From: Martelella mediterranea
GTDB taxonomy: Bacteria; Pseudomonadota; Alphaproteobacteria; Rhizobiales; Rhizobiaceae
Length of the DNA stretch: 64,000 nucleotides
Reading direction: 5' to 3'
NCBI GenBank assembly: GCA_003001975.1
Contig: PVUG01000010.1
Span: forward strand, 1-64,000
Shown here piece after piece: positions 43,712 through 51,621 of the stretch (position 1 is the first letter of the stretch; each line of letters begins with the position of its first letter). The notes beneath the pieces are model-generated. The model saw only the letters and a program-made list of their open reading frames with translations, was not told the origin of the DNA and made no database searches. Position numbers and translations under genes: made by a program.

Positions 43712-44061
43712 TCTTTCCGTCGAACCGTGTACGGATCATGGTGGCAACCAAGCCGGTCGACTTCCGCAAAGGACATGATGGATTGGCAGCATTGGTGAAG
43801 AACGAGCTGCACAAAGACCCATTTACGGGGACGGTCTTCGTATTCAGGTCACGCAAGGCGGACCGATTGAAGCTGATCTACTGGGATGGCAGCGGTCTGG
43901 TGATGGCCTACAAGCGGCTGGAGGAGCATACGTTTACCTGGCCAGATATCCGAGACGGTCTGATGACCCTGGGCCATGCTCAGTTCGAGGCGCTGTTTGC
44001 AGGTCTGGACTGGCGTCGGGTCCGTTCTGTGGAAACGAAAGCGCCGGACGCCATCGAATAG
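43708..44061 (+). CDS. tnpB: IS66 TnpB (Orf2) accessory protein
   Basis: A 117-residue protein of the IS66 Orf2-like family. It has the characteristic MIFPSNRVRIMVATKPVDFRKGHDGLAALV start, FVFRSRKADRLKLIYWDGSGLVMAYKRLE and the C-terminal GLDWRRV. ATG at 43708 overlaps the tnpA stop. Its biochemical role is not established but it is needed for transposition in IS66 relatives. Intact. Confidence 0.95.
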   Translation: MIFPSNRVRIMVATKPVDFRKGHDGLAALVKNELHKDPFTGTVFVFRSRKADRLKLIYWDGSGLVMAYKRLEEHTFTWPDIRDGLMTLGHAQFEALFAGLDWRRVRSVETKAPDAIE

Positions 44062-44129
44062 GTGCGTCACGATGACTCGGGCGGCAAATTCCAACGGCGA
44101 AGCAAATCGGGCTTTGATAGACTTCGACC

Positions 44130-45674
44130 ATGTTGCACGACGCCGATCTTCCTGACGATATCGCTGCCCTGAAGGCGATGCTCATCGCGGCTCAGGCGCG
44201 TGAAGTTCGCAAGGACGAGCGGATCGAAAGGCTGGAGAAGTTGGTCGCCGCTTTCAAGCAGGCTGCCTTCGGCCGCAAGTCGGAGAAGACCGATCCTGAG
44301 CAATTCGATCTCGCACTGGAAGACTTGGAAGCAGCCATTGCAGCCATCCATGCCGAGGACGAATCCGATAGCCATTCGGGAAGGTCGCACCCCAAACCAC
44401 GCGCCGCCAATCGCGGTTCTCTGCCCGCCCATCTACCTCGTATCGAGGAGATCATTGAGCCGGAAAGCCTGCTTTGTGCTTGTGGCGGGGGTCTGCATTG
44501 CATCGGAGAAGATGTATTCGAGCGGCTGGATGTCATCCCGGCGCAGTTCCGTGTTCTTGTCACCCGTCGTCCCAAATATGCCTGCCGTTCCTGCACCGAC
44601 GGCGTTGCCCAGGCTCCCGCGCGTGCACGATTGATCCAGGCAGGGTTGCCGACGGAAGCGACCATCGCTCATGTGCTGGTGTCCAAATATGCAGATCATC
44701 TGCCGCTTTACCGTCAGGGCCAGATCATGAGCCGCCAAGGCATTGATCTCGACCGATCCACTCTGGCGGATTGGGTCGGCAGGGCAGCATTCGAATTGCG
44801 CCCGGTCTTTGAGGCCTTGATTGCCGACCTGAAGCGTTCGACGAAGCTGTTCATGGACGAGACCCGTGCACCGGTACTCGATCCCGGCTCCCGCAAAACA
44901 AAGACCGGATACTTCTGGGCGCTCGCCCGTGAAGACCGACCTTGGGGCGGAGGTGCTCCACCGGGAGTCGCCTTCACCTATGCACCCGGTCGCGGTGGGA
45001 AGCATGCCGAACGGATTTTGCAAGGGTTCACCGGCATCCTTCAAGTCGATGGGTATGCCGGATATAATCGCCTAATCGCACCGGACCGAACAGGCCCGAA
45101 CATCCGGCTTGCCTATTGTTGGGCGCACGCGCGGCGGAAGCTGGTTGAGATCACCCGCACTGGCACAGCGCCTATCGCGGAGGACGGCGTGAAGCGGATC
45201 GGCGAACTCTATCGCATAGAAGCCGAGCTGCGCTGTCTCAACCCCGACGCCCGTCTGACCGGAAGACAGGCACGGTCAGCGCCGTTGATCGCTGACATGC
45301 GGACCTGGCTGAGCCAACATCGCGCCCGTTTCGCTGGCAAGTCGCCGCTTGGCGAGGCGCTCGCCTACATCGCCAAATACTGGGACGGCCTGTGCGTGTT
45401 TCTGACCGACGGCCGCGTCGAGATCGACAACAACAGCGTCGAAAGAACGATCCGACCGATAGCGCTTAACCGCAAGAACGCTTTGTTTGCTGGCCATGAC
45501 GCTGGGGCGGAGAACTGGGCGACCATCGCCTCGCTGGTCGAGACGTGCAAGCTCAATGATGTCGATCCGTTCAGATATCTGAGCGCTACACTCACTGCCA
45601 TCGTCGAGGGTCACAGGCAGAGGTGCATCGAAGAACTTCTCCCGTGGCACTATCGGGCAGGACAGCACATATAA
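44130..45674 (+). CDS. tnpC: IS66 TnpC transposase
   Basis: A 514-residue DDE transposase. A leucine-rich N-terminal helix (ERIEKLVAAFKQAAFGRKSEKTDPEQ region) is followed by the zinc-binding LCACGGGLHCIGEDV and CRSCTDGV cysteine pairs, then the catalytic domain with FMDETRAPVLDPG, LQVDGYAGYNRL and VEIDNNSVERTIRPIALNRKNALF. The reading frame is complete, so the 5.6-kb unit may still be mobile. It is followed by the passenger genes rather than by the element's right end. Confidence 0.95.
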   Translation: MLHDADLPDDIAALKAMLIAAQAREVRKDERIERLEKLVAAFKQAAFGRKSEKTDPEQFDLALEDLEAAIAAIHAEDESDSHSGRSHPKPRAANRGSLPAHLPRIEEIIEPESLLCACGGGLHCIGEDVFERLDVIPAQFRVLVTRRPKYACRSCTDGVAQAPARARLIQAGLPTEATIAHVLVSKYADHLPLYRQGQIMSRQGIDLDRSTLADWVGRAAFELRPVFEALIADLKRSTKLFMDETRAPVLDPGSRKTKTGYFWALAREDRPWGGGAPPGVAFTYAPGRGGKHAERILQGFTGILQVDGYAGYNRLIAPDRTGPNIRLAYCWAHARRKLVEITRTGTAPIAEDGVKRIGELYRIEAELRCLNPDARLTGRQARSAPLIADMRTWLSQHRARFAGKSPLGEALAYIAKYWDGLCVFLTDGRVEIDNNSVERTIRPIALNRKNALFAGHDAGAENWATIASLVETCKLNDVDPFRYLSATLTAIVEGHRQRCIEELLPWHYRAGQHI

Positions 45675-45750
45675 AGAAGGCCACCAAGAACCAGTGTCCA
45701 ACGTTCTCAGAGAGGCTCTACCCGATTTGCTCTCCGAGAACCCGATGGTT

Positions 45751-46632
45751 TCATCGAAGAGTTTGTGCTCCATCGACGGTCAGCGAGGTTCCATTCACAT
45801 AGCTCGCCAGATCGGACGCCATGAAGAGGACGGCCTTGGCGAGGTCATCGGGATATCCCGTACGCCCGAGCGGCATGTTACCCAGATGCTCGGCCAAGCC
45901 GCCCTTCTGCAGCATTTCCTGTTGCTTGGCGAGCGTCAACGGAGCGTCGGTCGGCGCATTTGAAAACGGTGCCTTGGTCGCGCTGCTCTGCATCATGGCG
46001 ATCCGCTCGGCGGTCATCGTTGCACCAGGAATGACCGCGTTGACCTGAATGCCGTGTGGCCCGAGTTCCACGGCCATCGATTGCGTTACTGCCATCAGCC
46101 CGGATTTCGCCGCGCCATAGGGAGCAAGGAAGCCGGTGGGCTTGAATATCTCTGTTGAGAGCACGTTGATGATGCGTCCGCCATGACCGGCTTTGATCAT
46201 TTCGAGTGCTGCCAACTTGGAGAGAAAGAACGGACCCTTCAGATCAGTATCGACCGTCTGATCCCAAATCTCTTCCGTCATTTCGACCGAAAGGCGCGGT
46301 GGGAAGACGGCGGCGTTGTTGACCAGAATATCGACGCCGCCGAGCTTGCTGACCGTAAAATCAATCACCCGCCTCGCGTCTTCCATTTTGCTGGCGTCAG
46401 CCTGCAAACCGATGGCTTGCCCGCCGAAGGCTGCCACTTTTCCCTCGACCTTGGTGAGAGCTTCCTGGCCCCGCGCCGTAACGACGACGTCGGCACCTGC
46501 CTGGGCGAGCCTCAGCACGATGGCTTCGCCTATTCCCCGCGTTCCGCCCGTGACAATGGCGCGTCGGCCTTTCAGGGAAAGCAGGTCTTCAAATGGCGTG
46601 GATTCAGGAATGCTGAAAGCAGGAGTGGTCAT
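45751..46632 (-). CDS. SDR family NAD(P)-dependent oxidoreductase (passenger)
   Basis: Classical short-chain dehydrogenase of 293 residues. The cofactor motif TGGTRGIG lies at about residues 29-36, NNAAVFPP corresponds to the NNAG motif and the active-site Y-x-x-x-K is PYGAAKSG, with the upstream conserved serine region NVLSTE. The start at 46632 has AGGAAG upstream; a longer frame from 46692 runs over the operator. It is divergent from the HXXEE-TetR operon and probably under the same TetR. The substrate is unknown. Confidence 0.9.
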   Translation of the reverse strand: MTTPAFSIPESTPFEDLLSLKGRRAIVTGGTRGIGEAIVLRLAQAGADVVVTARGQEALTKVEGKVAAFGGQAIGLQADASKMEDARRVIDFTVSKLGGVDILVNNAAVFPPRLSVEMTEEIWDQTVDTDLKGPFFLSKLAALEMIKAGHGGRIINVLSTEIFKPTGFLAPYGAAKSGLMAVTQSMAVELGPHGIQVNAVIPGATMTAERIAMMQSSATKAPFSNAPTDAPLTLAKQQEMLQKGGLAEHLGNMPLGRTGYPDDLAKAVLFMASDLASYVNGTSLTVDGAQTLR

Positions 46633-46677
46633 AGCTTCTTCCTTTGCAGATGGCGAGGAACGATTAGCTCTCGTAAT

Positions 46678-46691
46678 TGACTTCAAAGTCA
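46678..46691. promoter_or_regulatory. Candidate TetR operator in the passenger module
   Basis: TGACTT-CA-AAGTCA is a perfect inverted repeat midway between the divergent SDR and HXXEE genes; a related half site TTCAAGTCAAAT follows at 46701-46713. The position suits repression of both transcripts by the TetR encoded at 47468. Confidence 0.6.
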
Positions 46692-46757
46692 TTTATGCTC
46701 TCTTCAAGTCAAATCGTCAATGCAAGGCCCGTTGGTAGCGTCGAGACAGGAGTTCAC

Positions 46758-47471
46758 ATGCCCTTTGGATGGTTCGATATGAACTGGCCCTGGATCGGGC
46801 TATTCATTGCAGCGATCCTTCTCGTGGTGCTGTTCGGGACTGATGCGCTACGCGGCGACAGAAGCGTGTCGCGTTGGCGTGATCCCCGATGGCTGGCCTG
46901 GCTTGCGCCTGCCGGGTACATGCTCCACCAGACGGAGGAGTATGGCGTCGACATGCTCGGGCAGTTCTTCGCGTTTCCCCATCTCGTCTGCTCGACCTTC
47001 GGGCAGCCGCCATATCCGGAGTGCGCCTACCCACCATCCTTATACGTGGCGATCAACATTCCAGTCATCTGGATTGCGGGGCTGATATGCGCGTTGGCGA
47101 GCCGCCGCTATCCGCTCGTCGGCCTCGGTCTCTACGGCGTCTACTTCGTCAATGCTTTGTCCCATGTCGGCATGTTCGCCGCGACGGGTGCCTACAACCC
47201 AGGCGTCCTGACGGCTTTCGTCGTGCTGCTGCCGCTGTCGGTCTGGGTCGCCTTCGCCACCTGGAAGAATCCGCTCATCGGAAGGTCAGGCATCGCAATC
47301 ATCTTCTTGGCAGGCCTGCTGGTGAACGGCGTGCTGGCTGCATCACTGGTCGCCTTCTCGCGAAACCTGATCTCAGGCAACACGCTGATCGGCATTCAAC
47401 TGTTCAACTTCCTATGGTCACCGTTCATTCCATGGCTGAAGGCCAGGCAATTTCAGCAGGGACGCAGATGA
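46758..47471 (+). CDS. HXXEE-domain membrane protein 1 (passenger)
   Basis: A 237-residue polytopic membrane protein with about seven helices. The motif GYMLHQTEEYGVDM near residue 55 is the H-x-x-E-E signature of the HXXEE family, whose function is unknown; further marks are PPYPECAYPPSLYVAINIPVIW and NALSHVGMFAATGAYNPG. ATG at 46758 has AGGAGTTCAC upstream. The next gene, tetR, begins with a 4-base overlap. Together with the second HXXEE protein downstream it may form a paired membrane enzyme or transporter, an inference from co-location only. Confidence 0.82.
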   Translation: MPFGWFDMNWPWIGLFIAAILLVVLFGTDALRGDRSVSRWRDPRWLAWLAPAGYMLHQTEEYGVDMLGQFFAFPHLVCSTFGQPPYPECAYPPSLYVAINIPVIWIAGLICALASRRYPLVGLGLYGVYFVNALSHVGMFAATGAYNPGVLTAFVVLLPLSVWVAFATWKNPLIGRSGIAIIFLAGLLVNGVLAASLVAFSRNLISGNTLIGIQLFNFLWSPFIPWLKARQFQQGRR

Positions 47472-48118
47472 CCGAAGCGAAACCAAAGTGGAACCGTCGC
47501 AAGGACGCCCGCCCTTCCGAGATCGTCGACGCCGCGATGGCGCTGTTCGCGGAAAACGGGTTTGCCAACACCAAACTGGACGACGTGGCACGGCGTGCGG
47601 GCGTCGCGAAAGGCACGCTGTATCGCTACTTCGACACCAAGGAGGCTCTGTTTCGTGCAGTTGTCGAACATCTGCTGACAAACCATCTTGAAGCGGTCGA
47701 GAAAGCCGGCAAGGCCTTCGAAGGGTCGCTCACCGAGTTCGTGCCGATGCTGCTCAAACGGGCCGCTCAAAGCCTGGGCGATGATCGTCTGCCGGGTCTG
47801 GCTCGCGTAATGCTTGCAGAAGGCCGCGCCTTCCCTGATCTGGCCACCGTCTGGCATGATCAACTGGCAGCACGAATGCTCGATCTCATTGCACGCATGG
47901 TCGCCAAAGCCCAGGACCGAGGCGAAGTGAGGCCGGGCGATCCAAGGCTGTATGCCTTTTCGATAATCGGCCCGATCTCGGTGGCACTCCTCTACCACGA
48001 GGCGTTCGGTTCGAGAGCCGACGCACCCGATCTCGATGCCCTCGCCATCCAACATGCGGAAACGATCCTGCGCGGGATGGCCGTATCAACTCCCGACCTC
48101 AAGGAACCTTCGCCATGA
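47468..48118 (+). CDS. TetR/AcrR family regulator of the passenger module
   Basis: A 216-residue TetR-type repressor. N-terminal domain: RKDARPSEIVDAAMALFAENGFANTKLDDVARRAGVAKGTLYRYFDTKEALF in outline, a textbook TetR helix-turn-helix. The C-terminal domain (TetR_C-like, GDDRLPGLARVMLAEGRAFPDL) resembles regulators of lipid or small-molecule genes. It sits inside the operon with 4-base overlaps on both sides. It likely binds the TGACTTCAAAGTCA site and controls both divergent units. Confidence 0.9.
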   Translation: MTEAKPKWNRRKDARPSEIVDAAMALFAENGFANTKLDDVARRAGVAKGTLYRYFDTKEALFRAVVEHLLTNHLEAVEKAGKAFEGSLTEFVPMLLKRAAQSLGDDRLPGLARVMLAEGRAFPDLATVWHDQLAARMLDLIARMVAKAQDRGEVRPGDPRLYAFSIIGPISVALLYHEAFGSRADAPDLDALAIQHAETILRGMAVSTPDLKEPSP

Positions 48119-48726
48119 TCCGATTCATTCTCGAACGAAATCTCTACGTCATGGCCGCGCTTGGCGTCGGCGTAGCGCTCTATATCGGCCTGAACTGGGA
48201 GACATTGACGGTGCTCCAGCGAATGTCCGGCCTCTTCTTCATCGGGCTTGTCATGCACCTGTGGGAGGAAGGCCGGTTTCCGGGGGGCTTTGTGGAGTTG
48301 ATCACGAAACATCTGCACTTCACGGCCAGTAGCCGCTGGTTTGGCGAAGTCGTCACGGCCGCCTACGTGCTGGTCATCGCCTTTGTACCGTTGTTCTTTC
48401 CGAACGTGCCGTTCCTCGCGATGTCTGCGATGATGCTCGGCATTATGGAAGTCGTGATGCACACAGCCATGATCAGAATGTTTCGGATGAAGCACTTTTA
48501 TTCGCCCGGCTTGGTCACGGCAGCCTTCGTGCTGTTTCCGATCTCCCTCTACACGTTCATCTACGTGATCCAGCACGATCTGATGCGACCGCTCTGGTGG
48601 CTGTTTTCATTCCTTTACATGCTGTTTGGCCTCATGATTGCGCAGCAGGTCGTCATCCGGGCGAGTGGCGTTAAGTACGCGGACTTTCTGAAGACCGTTC
48701 GAGCAGCCATCATCACGCGGCGATGA
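48115..48726 (+). CDS. HXXEE-type membrane protein 2 (passenger)
   Basis: A 203-residue membrane protein with about five helices. FIGLVMHLWEEGRFPGGFVELI carries an H-x-x-E-E motif early in the chain, and MEVVMHTAMIRMF, FYSPGLVTAAFVLFPISLYT show the later His and Pro-Gly helices of the HXXEE family. It starts inside the tetR stop (ATGA). The stop is 128 bases short of the transposon end. Function unknown; see the paired copy at 46758. Confidence 0.75.
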   Translation: MIRFILERNLYVMAALGVGVALYIGLNWETLTVLQRMSGLFFIGLVMHLWEEGRFPGGFVELITKHLHFTASSRWFGEVVTAAYVLVIAFVPLFFPNVPFLAMSAMMLGIMEVVMHTAMIRMFRMKHFYSPGLVTAAFVLFPISLYTFIYVIQHDLMRPLWWLFSFLYMLFGLMIAQQVVIRASGVKYADFLKTVRAAIITRR

Positions 48727-48854
48727 CCGCAACCGCCGCTCATTGCCGCGCTCTTCAAGACTATAAACCTCCGGAGTAGCTTCCCGTTGCTCATTCATGC
48801 AGTCGATCACGGATGAGGGCAGCCAGCGCAATGTGGCATTGAAACACCGGATAC

Positions 48855-48862
48855 GGATAGCT
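48855..48862. repeat. 8-bp target duplication, right copy (GGATAGCT)
   Basis: Identical to 43236-43243. Immediately to the right lies the minus-strand orfB start MIDREHKLS of the interrupted IS3. Confidence 0.9.
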
Positions 48863-48877
48863 TATGCTCGCGGTCGA

Positions 48878-49189
48878 TCATTTCTTTCCGCTCAGCAATC
48901 CCGCCTTGCCGAGCGCTCCGGCTAAAAAATCGTTCTCCAGTGTCAGTTCGCCGATCTTGGCATGTAGCGTTTTGACGTCCACGGTCGGGCCTGCCGGTTC
49001 CGCCTTGGCTTCATCGCCGAAAACGCCGGTCGCCCCCTCAAGGAGCTGATCTTTCCACTGTTTGATCTGGTTCGCGTGCACATCGAACTGCTGGGACAAT
49101 TCCACCAGCGTCTGCTCACCTCGGATGGCGGCAAGCGCCACCTTCGCCTTGAAAGCCGGGCTGTGGTTCCGGCGCGGTCGTCTCGTCAT
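48878..49189 (-). CDS. IS3 OrfA (helix-turn-helix) protein
   Basis: A 103-residue IS3 OrfA: RRNHSPAFKAKVALAAIRGEQTLVELSQQFDVHANQIKQWKDQLL is the HTH_28/transposase_8 domain, followed by the leucine-zipper segment VKTLHAKIGELTLENDFLAGAL. ATG at 49189 follows AGGAGATACC. Its end overlaps the orfB start in the -1 frame (AAAGAAATGATC), as expected for programmed frameshifting in IS3. It belongs with the orfB piece on the far side of the IS66-type insertion. Confidence 0.92.
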   Translation of the reverse strand: MTRRPRRNHSPAFKAKVALAAIRGEQTLVELSQQFDVHANQIKQWKDQLLEGATGVFGDEAKAEPAGPTVDVKTLHAKIGELTLENDFLAGALGKAGLLSGKK

Positions 49190-49249
49190 GGTATCTCCTG
49201 TTAACGGCATCTAAGCCGATCTCAGGCAGAAATTCCACTTATCCCCGCT

Positions 49250-49756
49250 GTGCAAATTTCCCGGGCCACCTCTATGCGTCTGCCGGAATACTCGCGGCAC
49301 GTCGACAAACCGCTTCCAGCACATTTCGTGGGTGGCACACACACAGTGGAGGAGCTCGATCGGAGACGGAGCGAACTACTACTGTCAATCCGCGAAGAGG
49401 TTGCGTCCAAGTCAGGGAGAACATATGAGCGCCGCCTGAGGAAGGACGCTCAAACTCTCTATACGGAAATTCACTCTCACCCCATGAAGTGCTCGGTGCT
49501 CCAGGAAAACTACGCGCAAAATCGGCATGTAATTAACCAATGGCTTGCATTATTGCTCAGGGACTTCGAAAACCGTATGCCGTCTGGCATCGAGTGGAGC
49601 GCGGTCCTGCACCGTGACGAAGAGTATGTCCACGCACATATCTTGGCCATCAATGCAGACGACCCGAAGCTCAATGCGGCCAGCCTGCACACGGCCTGCA
49701 GTTGTTCCTCCGACCAATCGAAACCCCGAGCATGTTCGGATACCCGTGAGACCTGA
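49250..49756 (+). pseudogene. Relaxase/mobilisation-like gene fragment
   Basis: Open frame of 168 residues truncated at both ends: the IS3 right end is 8 bases upstream and a junction with hxsB sequence occurs near 49690. The central part has EWSAVLHRDEEYVHAHILAINADDP, resembling the H-x-H metal-binding strand of Mob/Pre relaxases (VVHxDExxPHxHV), after a helical region with ERRLRKDAQTLYTEIHSHP. A tentative family call. If right, the plasmid once carried a second mobilisation gene here. Confidence 0.4.
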
Positions 49757-50055
49757 CAATAGTCGCACGAGAGATTGCATCGTAGCGTTGGTACGAGAAT
49801 TACAAAATCCAGTTTGCTGGCTTTATTGATCCGTTGCGCCCAGCGAGCACAAAAGCCAGTGAAGGACAGGTCGTCATCGTGTTCAAACGCTTGCCCATTT
49901 GACGACAAAAACGAACGGTCAGCGTCGGTCAATTCGTCGCTGATATATCGGTCAAGAAAATCTGAATTCGCGTTAAAGTACCCACCAGCATCGTCCGTGA
50001 ACAGGAACGACGCCGGCGCAACTTCGCGAAATCTGAGCGGCCAGATCTCTGTCAT
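49510..50055 (-). pseudogene. hxsB: HxsB-like radical SAM maturase, truncated after the first third
   Basis: From an ATG overlapping the hxsD stop, about 120 residues match the start of His-Xaa-Ser system radical SAM proteins: MTEIWPLRFREV, SFLFTDDAGGYFNANSDFLDRYI, FTGFCARWAQRINKASKL and the cluster motif LRCNLSCDYCQVSR (C-x3-C-x2-C). Past GFDWSEEQLQAV the frame runs into sequence antisense to the relaxase fragment and stops at 49510. HxsB is normally about 450-480 residues, so this copy is inactive. Confidence 0.75.
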
Positions 50056-50291
50056 CCCAAGACCGCCCTATAAAGCCGGCCGCGCAGTTCGGTTCCTTCG
50101 CAGGCCACTTTTGCTCGATAAAAGATGTAACGCACATCCCGGAGCACCTCATCCGTTAAATCGGTCCCTGAAATGATGACATCCTGGCCGTTTACGACAA
50201 TCTGCAGAGCTGGATAGAGGTATCCTATTCGAGCAATCGCCTCTTCAGCGCAGCGTATAACATCCTCCGAAACATGGATTGATGCGCTCAT
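50052..50291 (-). CDS. hxsD: HxsD-like protein of the His-Xaa-Ser modification system
   Basis: A 79-residue protein from the ATG at 50291 (a GTG at 50372 would add 27 residues). It reads SASIHVSEDVIRCAEEAIARIGYLYPALQIVV, then FYRAKVACEGTELRGRLYRAVLG, the pattern of HxsD, a small partner of the HxsB and HxsC radical SAM proteins that modify His-Xaa-Ser repeat peptides. Its stop overlaps the hxsB start (ATGA). With hxsB truncated and no hxsC or hxsA in the window the locus is non-functional here. The gene itself looks intact. Confidence 0.7.
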   Translation of the reverse strand: MSASIHVSEDVIRCAEEAIARIGYLYPALQIVVNGQDVIISGTDLTDEVLRDVRYIFYRAKVACEGTELRGRLYRAVLG

Positions 50292-50597
50292 GATACCGCT
50301 GTCGCGATGAGATCCAATATTGCATGCGTCTTCCACAATACCCCCCACTGCGGAAAAAACGATCTCAAGCACTCATAACGCCAAATGAGATCCCCTGTCT
50401 GGATTTATAGGATTAATAAGTATTCATGAAAACTAGTAATAATTAGTCAGGATTTCCGACCGATTCCCAAGAGGTCGAACATCGATACAAGAACAATCCA
50501 CAAAAATGGCATTCGTCAATTGTGAAACCTTGCTGTAAGCATACTCGATGCGTTCCGTCGGTTTGTGGGAAGAACCATTTCGATAAGCCAAGAGTGA

Positions 50598-50684
50598 TCA
50601 GCGATAGCTCCGGAAAACAATCCAAATGGAAATCGCAAGTATCGCAATAGCCAATATAGCCCTCAGGACTTCCAGTGCGGACAT
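50598..50684 (-). CDS. Small membrane peptide upstream of hxsD
   Basis: Twenty-eight residues: MSALEVLRAILAIAILAISI followed by WIVFRSYR, a single membrane helix with a basic end, positive-inside. Located between the IS5 element and hxsD on the same strand as hxsD. Too short to identify; a frame at 50443-50625 overlaps it in another register and looks less protein-like. Confidence 0.35.
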   Translation of the reverse strand: MSALEVLRAILAIAILAISIWIVFRSYR

Positions 50685-50777
50685 TCGATCAGACCCGTCA
50701 AATCCATTCATTGGGTTATGCCGTCTGTCACTATTCTATCGTCCATTTGGCTTTCGGCGCCATTCCAATTCGCGTCA

Positions 50778-51547
50778 CTAGGCCGTAGACTCGTAACGCT
50801 TTAGCCATAATCGCACTGAGAAGAGCTTGATTGCCGCGAGATAGTTGTCGGCGCGTTTATCGTAACGCGTTGCAATTCCACGCGCTTCCTTGATGCGATT
50901 GAAGAACCGCTCGACGAGATTTCGATAGCGATAGAGGAACGAGCTGAAGGCGAAGGTCTTTCTCCGGTTTCGTTTCGCCGGGATGTTGGCAAATGCCTTC
51001 GCCTGAATTGCCGTGGCGCGGATGGCGTCGGTGTCATAGCCGCGATCGGCCAAAAGCGTCGTTCCGGCATGAAGTCTGGAGAGCAGATCTTCGGCGTAGC
51101 GACAATCAGCATGCTGACCTTCCGAGAGGCGAAGATCAATCGGCAGCCCGTCGGCATCAACGAGAGCGTGGATCTTCGTTGTCAGGCCGCCTCTGGAACG
51201 TCCCATGCTTCGATTGGCGCCCCCTTTTTACCGGTGGCGCCATGCTGATGTACGCGAACACACGACGAGTCGATCATCTGAATATCGCCGTCGAAGGCGG
51301 AAGAAATCGCCTTGAGAAGGCGATCCCAGACACCAGCCCGCCGCCAGCGGACAAAGCGATTATAACAGGTGGTGTGAGGACCATAGCGTTCCGGAACATC
51401 GGCCCATGGACTGCCGGTGCGAAAGCGCCAGAGTATGCCGTTGATCACACGGCGATCATCAACCCGCGGCACGCCGCGGCTGTTGTTGGGCAGAAGCGGC
51501 TCGATCACCGCCCACTCGAAATCCGTCAGGTCAAAACGTCGGCGCAT
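50778..51547 (-). CDS. IS5-family transposase, two frames joined by programmed frameshift
   Basis: Frame 1 (51547 to about 51200) encodes RRRFDLTDFEWAVIEPLLPN, GILWRFRTGSPWADVPERYG and the first catalytic D in IQMIDSSCVRVHQH. Frame 2 (to 50778) encodes GRSRGGLTTKIHALVDADG, the second D in LLADRGYDTDA and the E region LVERFFNRIKEARGIATRYDK. They meet at an AAAAAGGGGG run near 51220, the usual slippery site of the IS427 group. The stop TAG is completed by the flanking TA outside the element. Probably active. Confidence 0.9.
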
Positions 51548-51621
51548 TAATGGTCTCCTTTCCAGAGACCATTGAATCAAATCACTCCGGCGAAGTGAAC
51601 CCGTTTATGGGTTTACGGCCT
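50781..51621 (-). mobile_element. IS5-family (IS427 group) insertion sequence
   Basis: Ends GGCCGTAGACTCGTAACG (left) and, reverse strand at the right end, GGCCGTAAACCCATAAACG form an imperfect inverted repeat. TA lies on both sides, the small target duplication seen in this group. Length 841 bp with a single frameshifted transposase. It separates the hxs remnants from the scpB-DUF1403 unit. Confidence 0.8.
51549..51573 (-). promoter_or_regulatory. Hairpin over the ribosome site of the IS5 transposase
   Basis: AATGGTCTC-N7-GAGACCATT is a perfect 9-bp stem ending one base before the ATG on the minus strand; the ribosome-binding AAGGAG lies inside it. Read-through transcripts from outside would fold it and mask the start. 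Confidence 0.65.

Larger units (their letters stand above)
43244..48854 (+). mobile_element. IS66-family transposon with four passenger genes, 5.6 kb
   Basis: Left end GTAACCGCTGTCCCGATC and the reverse-strand right end GTATCCGGTGTTTCAATG agree in 19 of the first 26 positions without gaps; both begin with GTA as IS66 ends do. The segment carries tnpA, tnpB and tnpC, then an SDR oxidoreductase and an HXXEE-TetR-HXXEE operon, and is flanked by the 8-bp repeat GGATAGCT. No internal IS66 right end is seen after tnpC. The passengers are therefore part of the unit that transposed into the IS3. Confidence 0.88.
42414..49241 (-). mobile_element. IS3-family element, split by an IS66-type transposon
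   Basis: Ends are similar inverted repeats TAAGTGGATTTCCGCCT (left) and TAAGTGGAATTTCTGCCT (right, reverse strand). Without the insertion at 43244-48854 it is about 1.21 kb, normal for IS3. orfA (48878-49189) and the first bases of orfB lie right of the insertion and the rest of orfB lies left of it, all on the minus strand. Joining across one copy of GGATAGCT restores the orfB start MIDREHKLSVVRQAKLLGF. No matching flanking duplication was found for the IS3 itself. Confidence 0.88.

Noticed and set aside
49310..49420. Possible active relaxase gene
   Set aside because: Both ends are truncated and the catalytic N-terminal tyrosine region is absent, so it is listed only as a fragment.
50443..50625. 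Sixty-codon minus-strand frame near hxsD
   Set aside because: No ribosome site and no family likeness; it overlaps the more plausible 28-residue membrane peptide in another frame.
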